A stretch of 64,000 nt of DNA from Mauremys mutica (Eukaryota; Chordata; Testudines; Geoemydidae): positions 61,027,321 through 61,091,320 of the forward strand of contig NC_059075.1 in the NCBI RefSeq assembly GCF_020497125.1, read 5' to 3'. Below, one piece after another: positions 54,674 through 63,879 of the stretch (its first letter is position 1; every line of letters begins with the position of its first letter). The notes under the pieces are model-generated. The model worked only from the letters and a program-made list of their open reading frames with translations. It was not told the DNA's origin and did no database searches. A program made the position numbers and the translations under genes.

Positions 54674-56858
54674 CTTTTAAGGTCTGTATACGCGAATCGG
54701 TCTGTTCGGAAAACAGCCCTTTTGTGTCGAACGGCAGGTCCTGCAGCGTATACTGCACCTCCTGTGGTAACGTAGAGGATTGCAGCCATGAGATGCGTCG
54801 CATCGTCACCCCTGTTGCTATTGTCCGCGCCCCCGAGTCCGCCGCGTCGAGGGCAGCCGTAATGGACGAACGGGAGGACTTCTTCCCTTCCTCGAGCATT
54901 GCCGAGAACTCTTGGCGGGCAGTTGTCGGCAGGAGTTCGGTGTATTTTGCCAGGGATGCCATGATGTCAAAAACATACCTGGCTAGAAGGACCATTTGGT
55001 TGGCTATTCGCATCTGCAGGCCGCCCGCGGAATAGACCTTACGGCCTAGCAGGTCCATCCTCCGAGCGTCCTTAGATTTGGGCGCCGGGGCCGGTTGGCC
55101 ATTTCGTTCTCGGCCGTTCACAGACTGCACGACAAGCGAGTCCGGGGTTGGGTGCGAGTATAAGTACTCATAGCCCGTGGGGGGGGCTGAGTACTTCCGT
55201 TCTACCCCTCGAGCCGTGGGAGGGATGGACACGGGCGTTTGCCAGAGCGTGGCAGCGTTCTTCTGTATGGTCTTAACAAAAGGCAATGCCACGCGCACAG
55301 GAGTGTCCGAGCCGACCACATTAGTAATGGGGTCCTCATCCTCTTGGACCTCTGCCACCGGGAGGCCCATGGCCGTCGCGACCCGACGGAGTAGCTCCTG
55401 GTGGGCCTTGAGGTCTATGGGGGGCGGGTCTTTAGCAGAAGTCCCAGCCACCGCTTCGTCCGGGGACGATGACGAGGACATAGCCTGTCCGATGGTTTCC
55501 ATGGGAGGGGCCTTTAGAGGCGCCTCGGCTGGGGCAGGCTGGACTGGGGACTGGCGGTCCTGCGGCATCGAGGGCTCACGGAGAGGTGACGCCGGGGGGC
55601 GACTGATCGTCGCTTCGGGAACTCTGCGCTCCGCGGCAACGTCTCTTGGGGGAAGCGGAATGACTTGCGCTTCATGGTGACCCCAGGGCACCCAGAAGCC
55701 CCACTGCTGAGCCCCTTGAGGGTGGTCGCGTGGGGTTGGTGGCAATGAGCCGGTGCCGTCCGCGCCAGAGGCGACAGATGCCGGGCGAGACGGCCAGGGC
55801 GGGGCGGAGCCCGATATCGAGGCCTGTGGGATATCACCAGGCGGTATGGAGGCCCGATGTCCGTCCGTCCGGTACCGAGAGGGTGACCGCGACCATCGGT
55901 CCCCGCGGTGCCGGGAGCTCGACCGGTGCCGGGAGCTCGACCGGGAGCCGGACCTGCGGTGCCGGGAGCGGCTGCGGGAGTTCCGGTGCCGGGAACGGTG
56001 CCGAGACGGGGACCTCCGGCGGTGTCGACGCGACGGCGATCGAGACCTGGACCGGTGCCGGGAGTGCGACCGGTACCGAGATGACGATCGGTACCGGGAC
56101 TGCGACCGGCGGCGAGATGGCGATCGGTACCGCGACGGAGAGCGGTGCCGAGATCTTGAGCGGGACCGAGAGCGTCGACCGTGCCGGCGGTCCGTGGATG
56201 GCGGTCGGACCATCATCGCCGGTTTTCCTGCCGACGGGACAGCCCGCACCGGCGGCGCCGGGGGCCGGAGGCTCGGTGCCTCTACGAGCTGTATCAGCTC
56301 ACGCGCGGAGGAGTACGTCTCCGGCGTCGTCGGCAGCCTTGGCTCAACACCGGACGGTGCCGGGGAGCGTGGCGGTGCCGGACTCGACGGCTCTTGCGGA
56401 GTCAACGGCACGGTGTCTGCCCTGCGCACAGTCACCACTGTGGGCGCAGGCGGCACGAGCACTTTAGCTGAGTCTGCGGCCCGGGACTTAGCTACGGCTT
56501 TAGCGAGCTTGCGCTTCCTTGCCGGCGAAAGTGAGCGGTGCCGGGTCTTCGGCGCCGGAGGCGGGGCCTGCGGGGCCTCGGTACCGGAGCGGGCTGGTGC
56601 CGCTGGTGCGCTCTGCACCGAAGAGGTTCTCGGCGCCGGCGCCGCTGGTGCCGAAGGTTGGAGCGACGCCTCCATAAGGATCTGCTTAAGCCTGTAGTCC
56701 CGTTCTTTGCGTGTCCGCGGCTTAAAAGCAGAACAGATAACGCACTTGTCGGTGCGATGTCCTTCTCCGAGGCAACGGAGGCAAGCGTCGTGTGGATCGC
56801 CAATTGGCATAGGCCTTTGGCACACAGCGCAGGGCTTGAAGCCCGGTGCCCTGGGCAT
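54459..56858 (-). CDS. DIRS ORF1: Gag-like protein with Cys/His cluster and RS domain
   Basis: A 799-residue protein starting with ATG at 56858, placed first in the element like DIRS Gag proteins that package RNA. Residues 10-42 hold C10-x2-C13, H23, C26-x2-C29, H34 and C39-x2-C42, a probable zinc-binding cluster. Residues about 60-220 are Pro/Ala-rich. Residues 224-330 are an unusually regular Arg-Ser/Arg-Tyr tract (SRSRSRSRHRSPSRYRSPS style) like splicing-factor RS domains. The C-terminal third has the conserved-looking AADSGARTIATGVTMRR and DLPFDTKGLFS, then a basic Gln/Arg-rich tail. The frame is fully open; the RS tract is encoded by GC-rich, near-tandem codons at 55869-56189. The function is inferred from position and composition. 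Confidence 0.85.
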   Translation of the reverse strand: MPRAPGFKPCAVCQRPMPIGDPHDACLRCLGEGHRTDKCVICSAFKPRTRKERDYRLKQILMEASLQPSAPAAPAPRTSSVQSAPAAPARSGTEAPQAPPPAPKTRHRSLSPARKRKLAKAVAKSRAADSAKVLVPPAPTVVTVRRADTVPLTPQEPSSPAPPRSPAPSGVEPRLPTTPETYSSARELIQLVEAPSLRPPAPPVRAVPSAGKPAMMVRPPSTDRRHGRRSRSRSRSRHRSPSRYRSPSRRRSQSRYRSSSRYRSHSRHRSRSRSPSRRHRRRSPSRHRSRHRNSRSRSRHRRSGSRSSSRHRSSSRHRGDRWSRSPSRYRTDGHRASIPPGDIPQASISGSAPPWPSRPASVASGADGTGSLPPTPRDHPQGAQQWGFWVPWGHHEAQVIPLPPRDVAAERRVPEATISRPPASPLREPSMPQDRQSPVQPAPAEAPLKAPPMETIGQAMSSSSSPDEAVAGTSAKDPPPIDLKAHQELLRRVATAMGLPVAEVQEDEDPITNVVGSDTPVRVALPFVKTIQKNAATLWQTPVSIPPTARGVERKYSAPPTGYEYLYSHPTPDSLVVQSVNGRERNGQPAPAPKSKDARRMDLLGRKVYSAGGLQMRIANQMVLLARYVFDIMASLAKYTELLPTTARQEFSAMLEEGKKSSRSSITAALDAADSGARTIATGVTMRRISWLQSSTLPQEVQYTLQDLPFDTKGLFSEQTDSRIQTLKDGRIAIRTLGMHTPAPQRRSFRQQPPRSFQQQRYRPYTPRRPGQNHRRPSGNRRNQSQASSKGPQGSKQAF

Positions 56859-57044
56859 GAGCCCGCACCAGGAAATGGAAGGGGGGGAAACCCCCCTTAA
56901 CCGTTTACTAAAACCTAGAACAACTACACTACAAGAACTATAACAACTCTAATCACTAACTAAACAACTAACTATCTATATACAAAATAGGAAGAGCTAG
57001 GGCAGTGGAGGCCAACGAGCACTCCACAGTTCCGACCGGCCGTC

Positions 57045-57213
57045 ACGGGCGGTAAGAATGAACTGAGGAGCGGACGGGCCGGCTGGGGTATATATTTAGC
57101 GCCATAGCGGCGCCACTCCAGGGGGCGCCAGCCGGCCCGCCGGAGTTGCTAGGGAAAAAAGTTCCGGAGAAGCCGTGCACGCGCGGCGCGCACACCTAAC
57201 TGGAATGCATTGG
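57045..57213. repeat. DIRS inverted terminal repeat, right (element 5' side)
   Basis: Partner of 51167-51334. In the element's orientation it contains ctaaatatatacccc, a candidate promoter, about 200 bp upstream of the ORF1 start at 56858. Confidence 0.95.
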
Positions 57214-57676
57214 AGCAATCACTCGAAGAAGAAACATGTAGTCCTTGCCCTAGAAACGGTACAGTTTAGGCTGAGATAAAACATATCAAGTTGGTGACAA
57301 ACAATAGGAGAGTAGGAGGTGTCAGTAATAAAACGATGTAATTAAATGATTTAACAGTTTGGAAGTTTGAGCCACTTATTCGGATAACCTGCTTCTTTAC
57401 GTCTTAACCCCAGATCTTTACTGTATTCTATCCCTTCCCACTACTACGAGCTAGATACTTATAACATCTCCCCCATCCGTGTAACCTCACTATTTAGCTT
57501 AGGCTGTGGTACAGGGAAGTATGGTTGTGCCCATTTTAGAGAGTGAGGGGCAGAGACAGGCAGTGGACTGGCTCTGAGGCCTGGACCAGTCCAAGCTATG
57601 AGCGTTCCACGAGCCCGCCTTTTTCCTACTGCCCCACATCCGTCCCGCCCCCGCCTCTCGCCATGGCCTGGCTACC

Positions 57677-57744
57677 TGATGCAATCCGCCGCCGGCTTTC
57701 CCCTACGCACGGCCCGGCGAAAGATCTCCGTTCCGTTGCATCAT
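57677..57744. promoter_or_regulatory. CHAC1: CHAC1 promoter: two ATF4/CHOP-type CARE motifs
   Basis: tgatgcaat at 57677-57685 (plus) and ttgcatcat at 57736-57744 (the same motif on the minus strand) both match the C/EBP-ATF response element TGATGXAAX. They lie about 410-470 bp before the ATG and about 230-300 bp before the likely transcription start. Human CHAC1 is a known ATF4-ATF3-CHOP target with a two-part ATF/CRE-type element in its proximal promoter, so two conserved sites here imply induction by amino-acid limitation and ER stress. Binding is inferred. Confidence 0.75.
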
Positions 57745-57773
57745 CCCGGATTGATACAGGAGTCAGCATTCGA

Positions 57774-57975
57774 CCAATCAGCGAGCGAGCTCCGCCGGGA
57801 CTGAAGGCTCTTCCTCCCAATCACAGTTCCGCATGGAGGCAGAGGACCGGAGCCGGGGCCGCTGATTGGAGGCGACGACAACGAGCCCCTTCCTAGCGCA
57901 CCGCACTGTGACAGGTGGGCGGAGCTTGCGCCTGGCTGGGGTTTAAAGCGCTGGGGCTGCCGGCGTGTCGCTCAG
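57774..57975 (+). promoter_or_regulatory. CHAC1: CHAC1 core promoter with CCAAT boxes, GC box and TATA-like site
   Basis: CCAAT boxes occur at 57774-57778 and 57817-57821, and inverted at 57865-57869 (gattggag). A GC box gtgggcgg is at about 57915 and a TATA-like gtttaaag at 57941-57948. Transcription would start near 57970. From about 57840 to 58450 the sequence is CpG-rich, in contrast to the AT-rich flanks, marking a CpG island over the first exon. Confidence 0.65.
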
Positions 57976-58145
57976 TGCCCGGTAGCCCAGTCCCTGCCGC
58001 GGGAGCCCCCGGCCGAGCAGAGCCGCCCCGCCCCCCCCCGCGCTGGGGCTGTCCCCGTGCAGCAGCCTCGGGAGCCTCCTGCAGCGCCGCTGCACCCGCC
58101 TCGCCGCCAGCGGCCCCCGCCCCCTGGGCCCGGTGCAGCGGGGCG

Positions 58146-61100
58146 ATGAAGCGGGATCCGCCGCCCGCGGAGCGCCAGGCGCAGGAGGAGGATGCTGGGG
58201 AGCAGAAAACGCCCCTCTGGATCTTCGGCTACGGCTCCCTGGTGTGGAGACCCGATTTCGAGTTCAGCTCCCGGAAGGTGGGCTTCATCCGCGGCTACAG
58301 CCGCCGCTTCTGGCAGGGAGACACCTTCCACCGCGGCAACGAGAAGATGGTAAAGGGGGATCGGACCCCGGCTGCTGGGGGGCACAAGGAGGGAGTGCGG
58401 GCCCGGGTGTGTGTGGGGGGTGAAGGTGGGTAACCCGGGGGGTGAATCTCCGGCGCCTTGCCATGGGCATGGGGGTGTCAGGAAGTGGCTAATCAAAGCC
58501 ACCCCTTGGCATCTACCTGCCCTTGGAGCAGTCAGTGCCTGGGTGGGGTGGGCTAGATACCTCTGCTGGAAGTGGTACGTGGCCCTTTTTACTGATAAAG
58601 GCACCTGCCCAGATTCTCTCGGGATTCAGCTGTTTGTAAATTCAGCTCCAGATCTAATAATCTTAGGGGAAAAAATCTGCCTCTTTCCCACCCTGCTGTG
58701 CCTCCTGGCACAACCCATACCCTGTCTGAAGCTGGTGGCATCATGATGATGCTGGGTGCCCTGCAGCTGCTGGTGTCTCATGGGCCTGCAGTGACTTGCA
58801 GTGTAATGGTGGTACCCGGAGCTGCGGCGGGTATCAGCAGGGCTGTATCATCCTAGCTTGCCTGTACTGATAACTTGGTACTTGGTCTGGTTTCTAAAAT
58901 GTTTCTCTCCCTCTGTAGCCTGGCCGTGTGGTTACGCTCCAGGAGGATTATGATGTAAGTATCTACATCTAGCATCTCTTTTAATGAAATATATTAAACC
59001 TACAGCTGCTACTATTCAGGTTTATTGTGTGGCTTTAGTTGGATTATGCCCACAGTAATGATACTAGACGATTTCAGTAGCTAATCAACATCTCCATCAT
59101 TAACTACATGGCAGTGGTAACCTCTTGGCAACTGTATCCCATAATAATGGTAAAACAAGTGTAGGATACAGTTTTGTGGGTTAGTATAAATCAACATGAT
59201 GGCCTTGCTGGAGATCTTATTTTTTTTTAGGCAGCAGACTCAGCTGGAAGTGAGGGAATTGCAGACACTGCTTTAGACCATTCAGCCAAAGAAGGTTAGA
59301 GTTAAAACTAGAGACCTGGCAAATTAAATGAAATGGGACATGCTGTGCCAGATTAATCACCAATACACTCACTTTGATGCTTTTCACTAGGGATTAATTT
59401 AGTCTCTTGTCCTGCAAGATGAAAGTGGACACTAGATTTGCCCCTCCAGAATAAACTAGTCAGTAGAGAGCCTTTTTGCCCTGTGAAAGAATACCAGGCT
59501 GCTGGAAGTGTTCTGGGGCCAGTTTTTCTTATTTCAATGGCATACACTAAGAGCTGAATTTTGCACTTTATGTGACTTTGAAAGACAGAGGCAACTATTC
59601 TTTGCTACCTTGGAGAACAGAAGAGGGAGACCATATCTTCCTCCATCCCTTTCCTTGGATCAGTTGTGCCGTCCCTTCTCAGGGCTGGTCTACACTAAGG
59701 GGAAAAATCGATATAAGATACGCAACTTCAGCTACGTGAATAACGTAGCTGAAGTCGAAGTATCTTATATCGATAACTTACCCGTCCTCACGGCGCGGGA
59801 TCGATCTCTGGGGCTCTCCATATCGACGCCGCCACCGCCGTTCGCGGTGGTGGAGTTCCGGAATCGATATAAGCGCGTTCGGGGATCGATATATCGCGTC
59901 TAGATGAGACGCAATATATCGATCCCTGAAAAATCGATCGCTACCCGCCGATACGGCGGGTAGTGTAGACGTAGCCTCAGATGCCTGATGTGTCTTTTCA
60001 GGCCTTGTTCCCATTGTTTAACTAGACAGGGTGACCATGCATCCTGAAACAAAAGTATCAGAGGGGTAGCCGTGTTAGTCTGGTTCTGTAGAAGCAGCAA
60101 AGAATCCTGTGGCACCTTGTAGACTAACAGATGTTTTTGCAGCATGAGCTTTCGTGGGTGAATACCCACTTCTTTGGATGCAAGTAGTGGAAATTTCCAG
60201 GGGCAGGTAAATATAAGCAAGCAAGAAGCAAGCTAGAGATAACGAGGTTAGATCAATCAGGGAGGATGAGGCCCTGTTCTAGCAGTTGAGGTGTGAAAAC
60301 CAAGGGAGGAGAAACTGGTTCTGTAATTGGCAAGCCATTCACAGTCTTTGTTTAGTCCTGAGCTGATGGTGTCAAATTTGCAGATGAACTGGAGCTCAGC
60401 AGTTTCTCTTTGAAGTCTGGTTCTAAAGTTTTTTTGCTGCAGGATGGCCACCTTAAGGTCTGCTATTGTGTGGCCAGGGAGGTTGTAGTGTTCTCCTACA
60501 GGTTTTTGTATATTGCCATTCCTAATGTCTGATCTGCCCACATATCTACACCAGCAACACCATCACAGGACCTAACCAGATCAGCCACACCATCACCGGT
60601 TCATTCACCTGCACATCCACCAATGTAATATATGCCATCATATGCCAGCAATGCCCCTCTGCTATGTACATCGGCCAAACTGGACAGTCTCTAAGGAAAA
60701 GGATAAATGGACACAAATCAGACATTAGGAATGGCAATATACAAAAACCTGTAGGAGAACACTACAACCTCCCTGGCCACACAATAGCAGACCTTAAGGT
60801 GGCCATCCTGCAGCAAAAAAACTTTAGAACCAGACTTCAAAGAGAAACTGCTGAGCTCCAGTTCATCTGCAAATTTGACACCATCAGCTCAGGACTAAAC
60901 AAAGACTGTGAAACAAAAGGTTTTGTATAGGAAATGCTGGTGCATTTGTTGCATTGTATCTGCATTAGCAAATAACCTTCACTTGTAATTTCAGGCATGC
61001 ACATGGGGTGTTGCCTATGAAGTTTGTGGAGAGCAGATTGCTGCATCGCTCCAGTACTTGAACATGCGAGAAGCAGTCCTGGGGGGCTATGACACCAAAC

Positions 61101-61399
61101 TAGTGAAGTTCCACCCCCAGGATAAAGAGGCTGATGAACCCATCCTGGCCCTAGTTTACATTGCTACACCCCAGAACCCCACCTACCTTGGCCCAGCATC
61201 TGAAGAGGACATTGCAGCCCAGATCATTGTCTCGAGTGGTCGGTCTGGACACAACATAGAGTATCTGCTGCGACTGGCAGACTTCATGCGCTACTTTTGT
61301 CCCCAGGTGGAGGACGAACACTTGTTTTCCATTGAGGAGGCCCTTGTTTCCATCCTGCCCTGTCTATGCCAGGCTGAGGAGCCTTTAGTGGAGGTGTGA
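58146..61399 (+). CDS. CHAC1: CHAC1, glutathione-specific gamma-glutamylcyclotransferase 1 (3 exons)
   Basis: A cytosolic enzyme that splits glutathione into 5-oxoproline and Cys-Gly; induced in the unfolded protein response. Coding exons: 58146-58349, 58919-58954 (36 nt) and 60995-61399; each junction has GT/AG (atg|gtaaag, ctgtag|cct, gat|gtaagt, ttcag|gca) and phase 0. The product is 214 residues (human about 222). Motifs: [14 protein letters not shown] near 25-38 (the substrate-binding YGSL loop), [22 protein letters not shown] from exon 2, and [13 protein letters not shown] with the catalytic Glu at 106. It ends [12 protein letters not shown]. The start at 58146 fits the human MKQE… start; an in-frame extension upstream has no ATG. 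The [15 protein letters not shown] and [12 protein letters not shown] wording separates it from CHAC2. No damage seen. Confidence 0.97.
59682..59976. mobile_element. Palindromic Harbinger MITE in CHAC1 intron 2
   Basis: Ends gggctggtctacacta and (inverted) ggctacgtctacacta; 3-bp duplication tca at 59679-59681 and 59977-59979. A strong internal hairpin (atcgatataagatac…ttcagctacgt answered by acgtagctgaagtcgaagtatcttatatcgat) occupies 59707-59775. Non-coding; the open frame through it is not a gene. Confidence 0.9.
60056..60908. mobile_element. Penelope-like insertion with inverted arm in CHAC1 intron 2 (copy 3)
   Basis: An 853-bp insertion flanked by an exact 11-bp duplication tgaaacaaaag (60045-60055, 60909-60919). 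The minus arm (60056-60533) runs from the element 3' end (tatcagaggggtagccgtgttagtctgg) through the GIY-YIG-type coding region. The plus arm (60534-60908) starts in the linker (CCCACATATCTACACC), passes [13 protein letters not shown] and stops at the codons for NKDC. The arms overlap by 196 bp (60338-60533 and 60717-60912), with no difference seen, so the DNA can fold into a long hairpin. Coding capacity is partial on both strands; no active enzyme. It lies 85 bp before CHAC1 exon 3. Confidence 0.92.
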
Positions 61400-62498
61400 A
61401 TGAGACTCCTATCTCAGAGGGTTGAAAGGGGAGATGTCTTCATTTGAAAATATCAAACAAAGACGTGAGGGGGAAGGAAAGCAAGGAAAAAATACACTGG
61501 AGTGGGGGAGACATAAGCATGACAGTGAGCAAGTAGTTGGGGGCGGGGAAACTGCTACAAGCATACTTGAGGTACCATACTCACCACCTGTGGAAACCAT
61601 GGTGGCCATTTCTGGTCTCCGAGCTGGGTGTGAGGATCATGACTGATGAGTTTTCACTGTCAGGCTTGGTTCTGTGGCAGTCAAATGTGAACAGTATGGT
61701 GTTCACTCCTCTTCTTTTAGAGAGACAGAGGATGCTGTCCTCTTCAATGTACTTTTATTTTAGACACCAGTTGAGCTGGACTTGACTGCAGTGTTTCACA
61801 GTATAATGGTCACTCTACCTCAGACTGGCAAAGCCACTTGTACAGTGGTGGGGACAAGAGCATGCTTAGTATCAAATGAGACCTCCTCTTTCTTCCCTCT
61901 CCCAGCTCCAGTACAGTGACCGGACTTTAAAGTATAATGCCGGGTCTCCTGTGCAATATAAAATTAATTTGCCTCTAAGTTCTTATGAGCCCTACCTCCT
62001 TATATATGTCTCAAAAGGACAGAACCAATGCACTTACTTTTGCAACTTGAAGATGTATTTATTGTAATGTGTAGTAATACATATTTCCTTAAGAGGGGGA
62101 ATGTCTGTCTGCTGATAGAACAGCTCATGCCCTGCAGTGCAGGGTGTGGCACACAGGTGTGAGCCCCTTACCAGACCTTGAGTTTACACATGGAGAAAAA
62201 GCTGTCCGGACAGTGTTGAGTGGGGAGAAGGAAGCTGATGAAACTGTAAAGACTAAACTCATCAGCTTCACCCGGCAAGTTCAATAGTGTTTGTGACAGA
62301 GCTGCTGCTATTGCAAGGTATGGTAGTAGAATCCCTCTCAGGAACAGGCTCTGACAACATGGACTAGTCTTGTTTTTTAAACAGTTTAACCATGATATGG
62401 GAGAGGAAATGTTTGTCTGACATGTTACTGTGGCTTGTGTGTATGAGAAAGTGAAATTGTATTGTGCCCAGTAATAAACCAACTGACACTAAAATGAA
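61400..62498 (+). other. CHAC1: CHAC1 3' untranslated region and polyadenylation signal
   Basis: About 1.1 kb of non-coding sequence follows the stop. The first canonical aataaa is at 62473-62478 and cleavage would fall near 62490-62500. No repeats are recognised inside it, unlike the flanks. Transcript end is inferred from the signal only. Confidence 0.7.
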
Positions 62499-62679
62499 AA
62501 ACAAACCTGATGGATTCTTTTAAACAGCAAAGTTATGCATTTGGGGGTGGGGGAGGATTAAAAGCTAATGGCACACGCCAAGAGAATATCCTGCATGTGA
62601 GTGACTACACTAAAACAGTTAGACTAACACTAGTCCCCCACTGCCCCACACACTAATTCCACTATTCTCTCCTTACTTA

Positions 62680-63082
62680 GGCCTAGTCTACATTGGGGGG
62701 GGGGAGGGGGGGGAATTTAGGGTGACCAGATAGCAAGTGTGAAAAATCAGGACGGGAGGGGGGTAATAGTTGGAGCTTTTTCTTATATAGGTTCCTATCA
62801 GGACTGGTCACCCTAGGGGGAATTGATCTAAGTTAAGCAACTTCAGCTATGTGAATAGCGTAGCTGAAGTCGATGTACTTAAATCTACTTACTGCACTGA
62901 AGACACTGCGGTAAGTCGACAGCTAATGCTCCGCTGTTGACTGTGGCTCTCACCCTGGTGGAGTACCAGAGATGGGGAGAGTGCTCGGCAGTCGACTTAT
63001 CGCATCTAGTCTAGACACGATAAATCGACCCATGCTGGATTGATCACTGCCCCTTGATCCAGCCAGTAATGTAGACAAGACC
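62680..63082. mobile_element. Harbinger MITE with a smaller MITE nested in it
   Basis: Ends ggcctagtctacattg and (inverted) ggtcttgtctacatta; TTA on both sides (62677-62679, 63083-63085), the classic 3-bp Harbinger target. Inner wording (aagcaacttcagctatgtgaatagcgtagctgaagtcga) matches the MITE in CHAC1 intron 2. 62720-62813 is a second copy of the 'gtgaccaga' MITE seen at 25167-25286, with TA on both sides (62718-62719, 62814-62815). Confidence 0.9.
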
Positions 63083-63564
63083 TTAGTTTAAGAGCTGGTG
63101 GCTACCACCTACTACTCCCATCCCTATTTTTTTTTTTTAAAGTCTCATCTCAAAGTGCGCTTGCCATCCTCTATGGTGTAAGCAATAAGTGCAGTCTGGT
63201 AGTACTGATGTGACTTCCCCCTGCAATACTAGCAAAAGAACCACACCTGTCAAAGGAAAAGGAGATAATTCTCTCTCTCCCTCCACCTCTAGTCTGCTGA
63301 TCCTAAGGGCTGGTTGCTGTGAACTCTAAAGCAGTGCTCCTGAGGATAAAGGGCAGGCACAGAAATGCAGCTCCAGCTTGGGGAGGATGCCCAGAAAGGA
63401 GAAACAGGCTGCCCTACCATTTCCAAGAAGCAGCTGAACAAGAGATGTTACTAGCTAAAATGTTTTCCTTGTACAGAAATACAGGCACAGAGGGAAGATA
63501 AATTGTTTCCAATGCTTCTAAGGTATAATCATAAATTGCCCTGATTCCAGAGCTGTCCAAAGAC

Positions 63565-63725
63565 ACTGAAAAGAGAAAGTGTGGCTGCTTATAACAATCT
63601 ATAACACACTAACCCCTGACTGGAAGGTTGTTAACTGGCCTCTTGACATTCAGTGGTCCCTTGAAATATGCATTAGCTATTCATGCTGAACAATCTGTTG
63701 CACCTTGTAATTTAGCCATGACACT
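63565..63725 (+). mobile_element. Penelope-like 3' UTR scrap
   Basis: Reads ttataacaatctataacacactaacccc…ggttgttaactggcctcttgacattcagtggtcccttgaaatatgc…caccttgtaatttag, in the same order as 3925-4060 in the plus arm of Penelope copy 1 (acaatctgtaacccactaacccc…gtgttaactggcc…tggtccctta). No coding part. Confidence 0.7.
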
Positions 63726-63879
63726 GTGGTTATGTCTTCACTGCAACAAAATCCATGCAACTGGCCCACATCAGCCTGGGACGCAGCATTGAGGCTATGA
63801 GGATATAAAATTGCTGTGTAGACATCCACGCTCAGGCCAGAGTCCCTTAATCTATTCTTTGTTAAAACAGACTCAAGGA

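Larger units (their letters stand above)
51120..57233 (-). mobile_element. Full-length DIRS-type tyrosine-recombinase retrotransposon
   Basis: About 6.1 kb, 5' end at the right. It has inverted terminal repeats (51167-51334 and 57045-57213), short outer extensions, and an internal complementary region (51366-51470) that is the reverse complement of the two termini joined end to end. That is the hallmark of DIRS elements, which replicate through a circle and integrate by tyrosine recombinase instead of an integrase. Three long frames are open: ORF1 54459-56858, ORF2 52535-54673 and ORF3 to 51486. There is no target duplication; both junctions fall at an AAA. It lies about 0.45 kb from the CHAC1 promoter motifs. 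By sequence alone it may be autonomous. Confidence 0.95.

Noticed and set aside
55753..56697. 314-codon plus-strand frame rich in Arg/Asp/Glu repeats
   Set aside because: Antisense reading of the RS-encoding repeat of ORF1; the composition mirrors it exactly.
57915..58145. In-frame open extension of 77 codons upstream of the CHAC1 ATG
   Set aside because: It starts at a GTG with no ATG, is Pro/Ala-rich from the CpG island, and overlaps the GC box and TATA-like site, so it is probably promoter and 5' UTR.
59508..59903. 131-codon frame in CHAC1 intron 2, considered as an alternative exon
   Set aside because: Its second half is the palindromic Harbinger MITE and it has no similarity to CHAC proteins.
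60257..60930. Two opposite frames with the same GIY-YIG-like protein, considered as a host gene pair
   Set aside because: They are the two arms of a Penelope insertion with an 11-bp target duplication.
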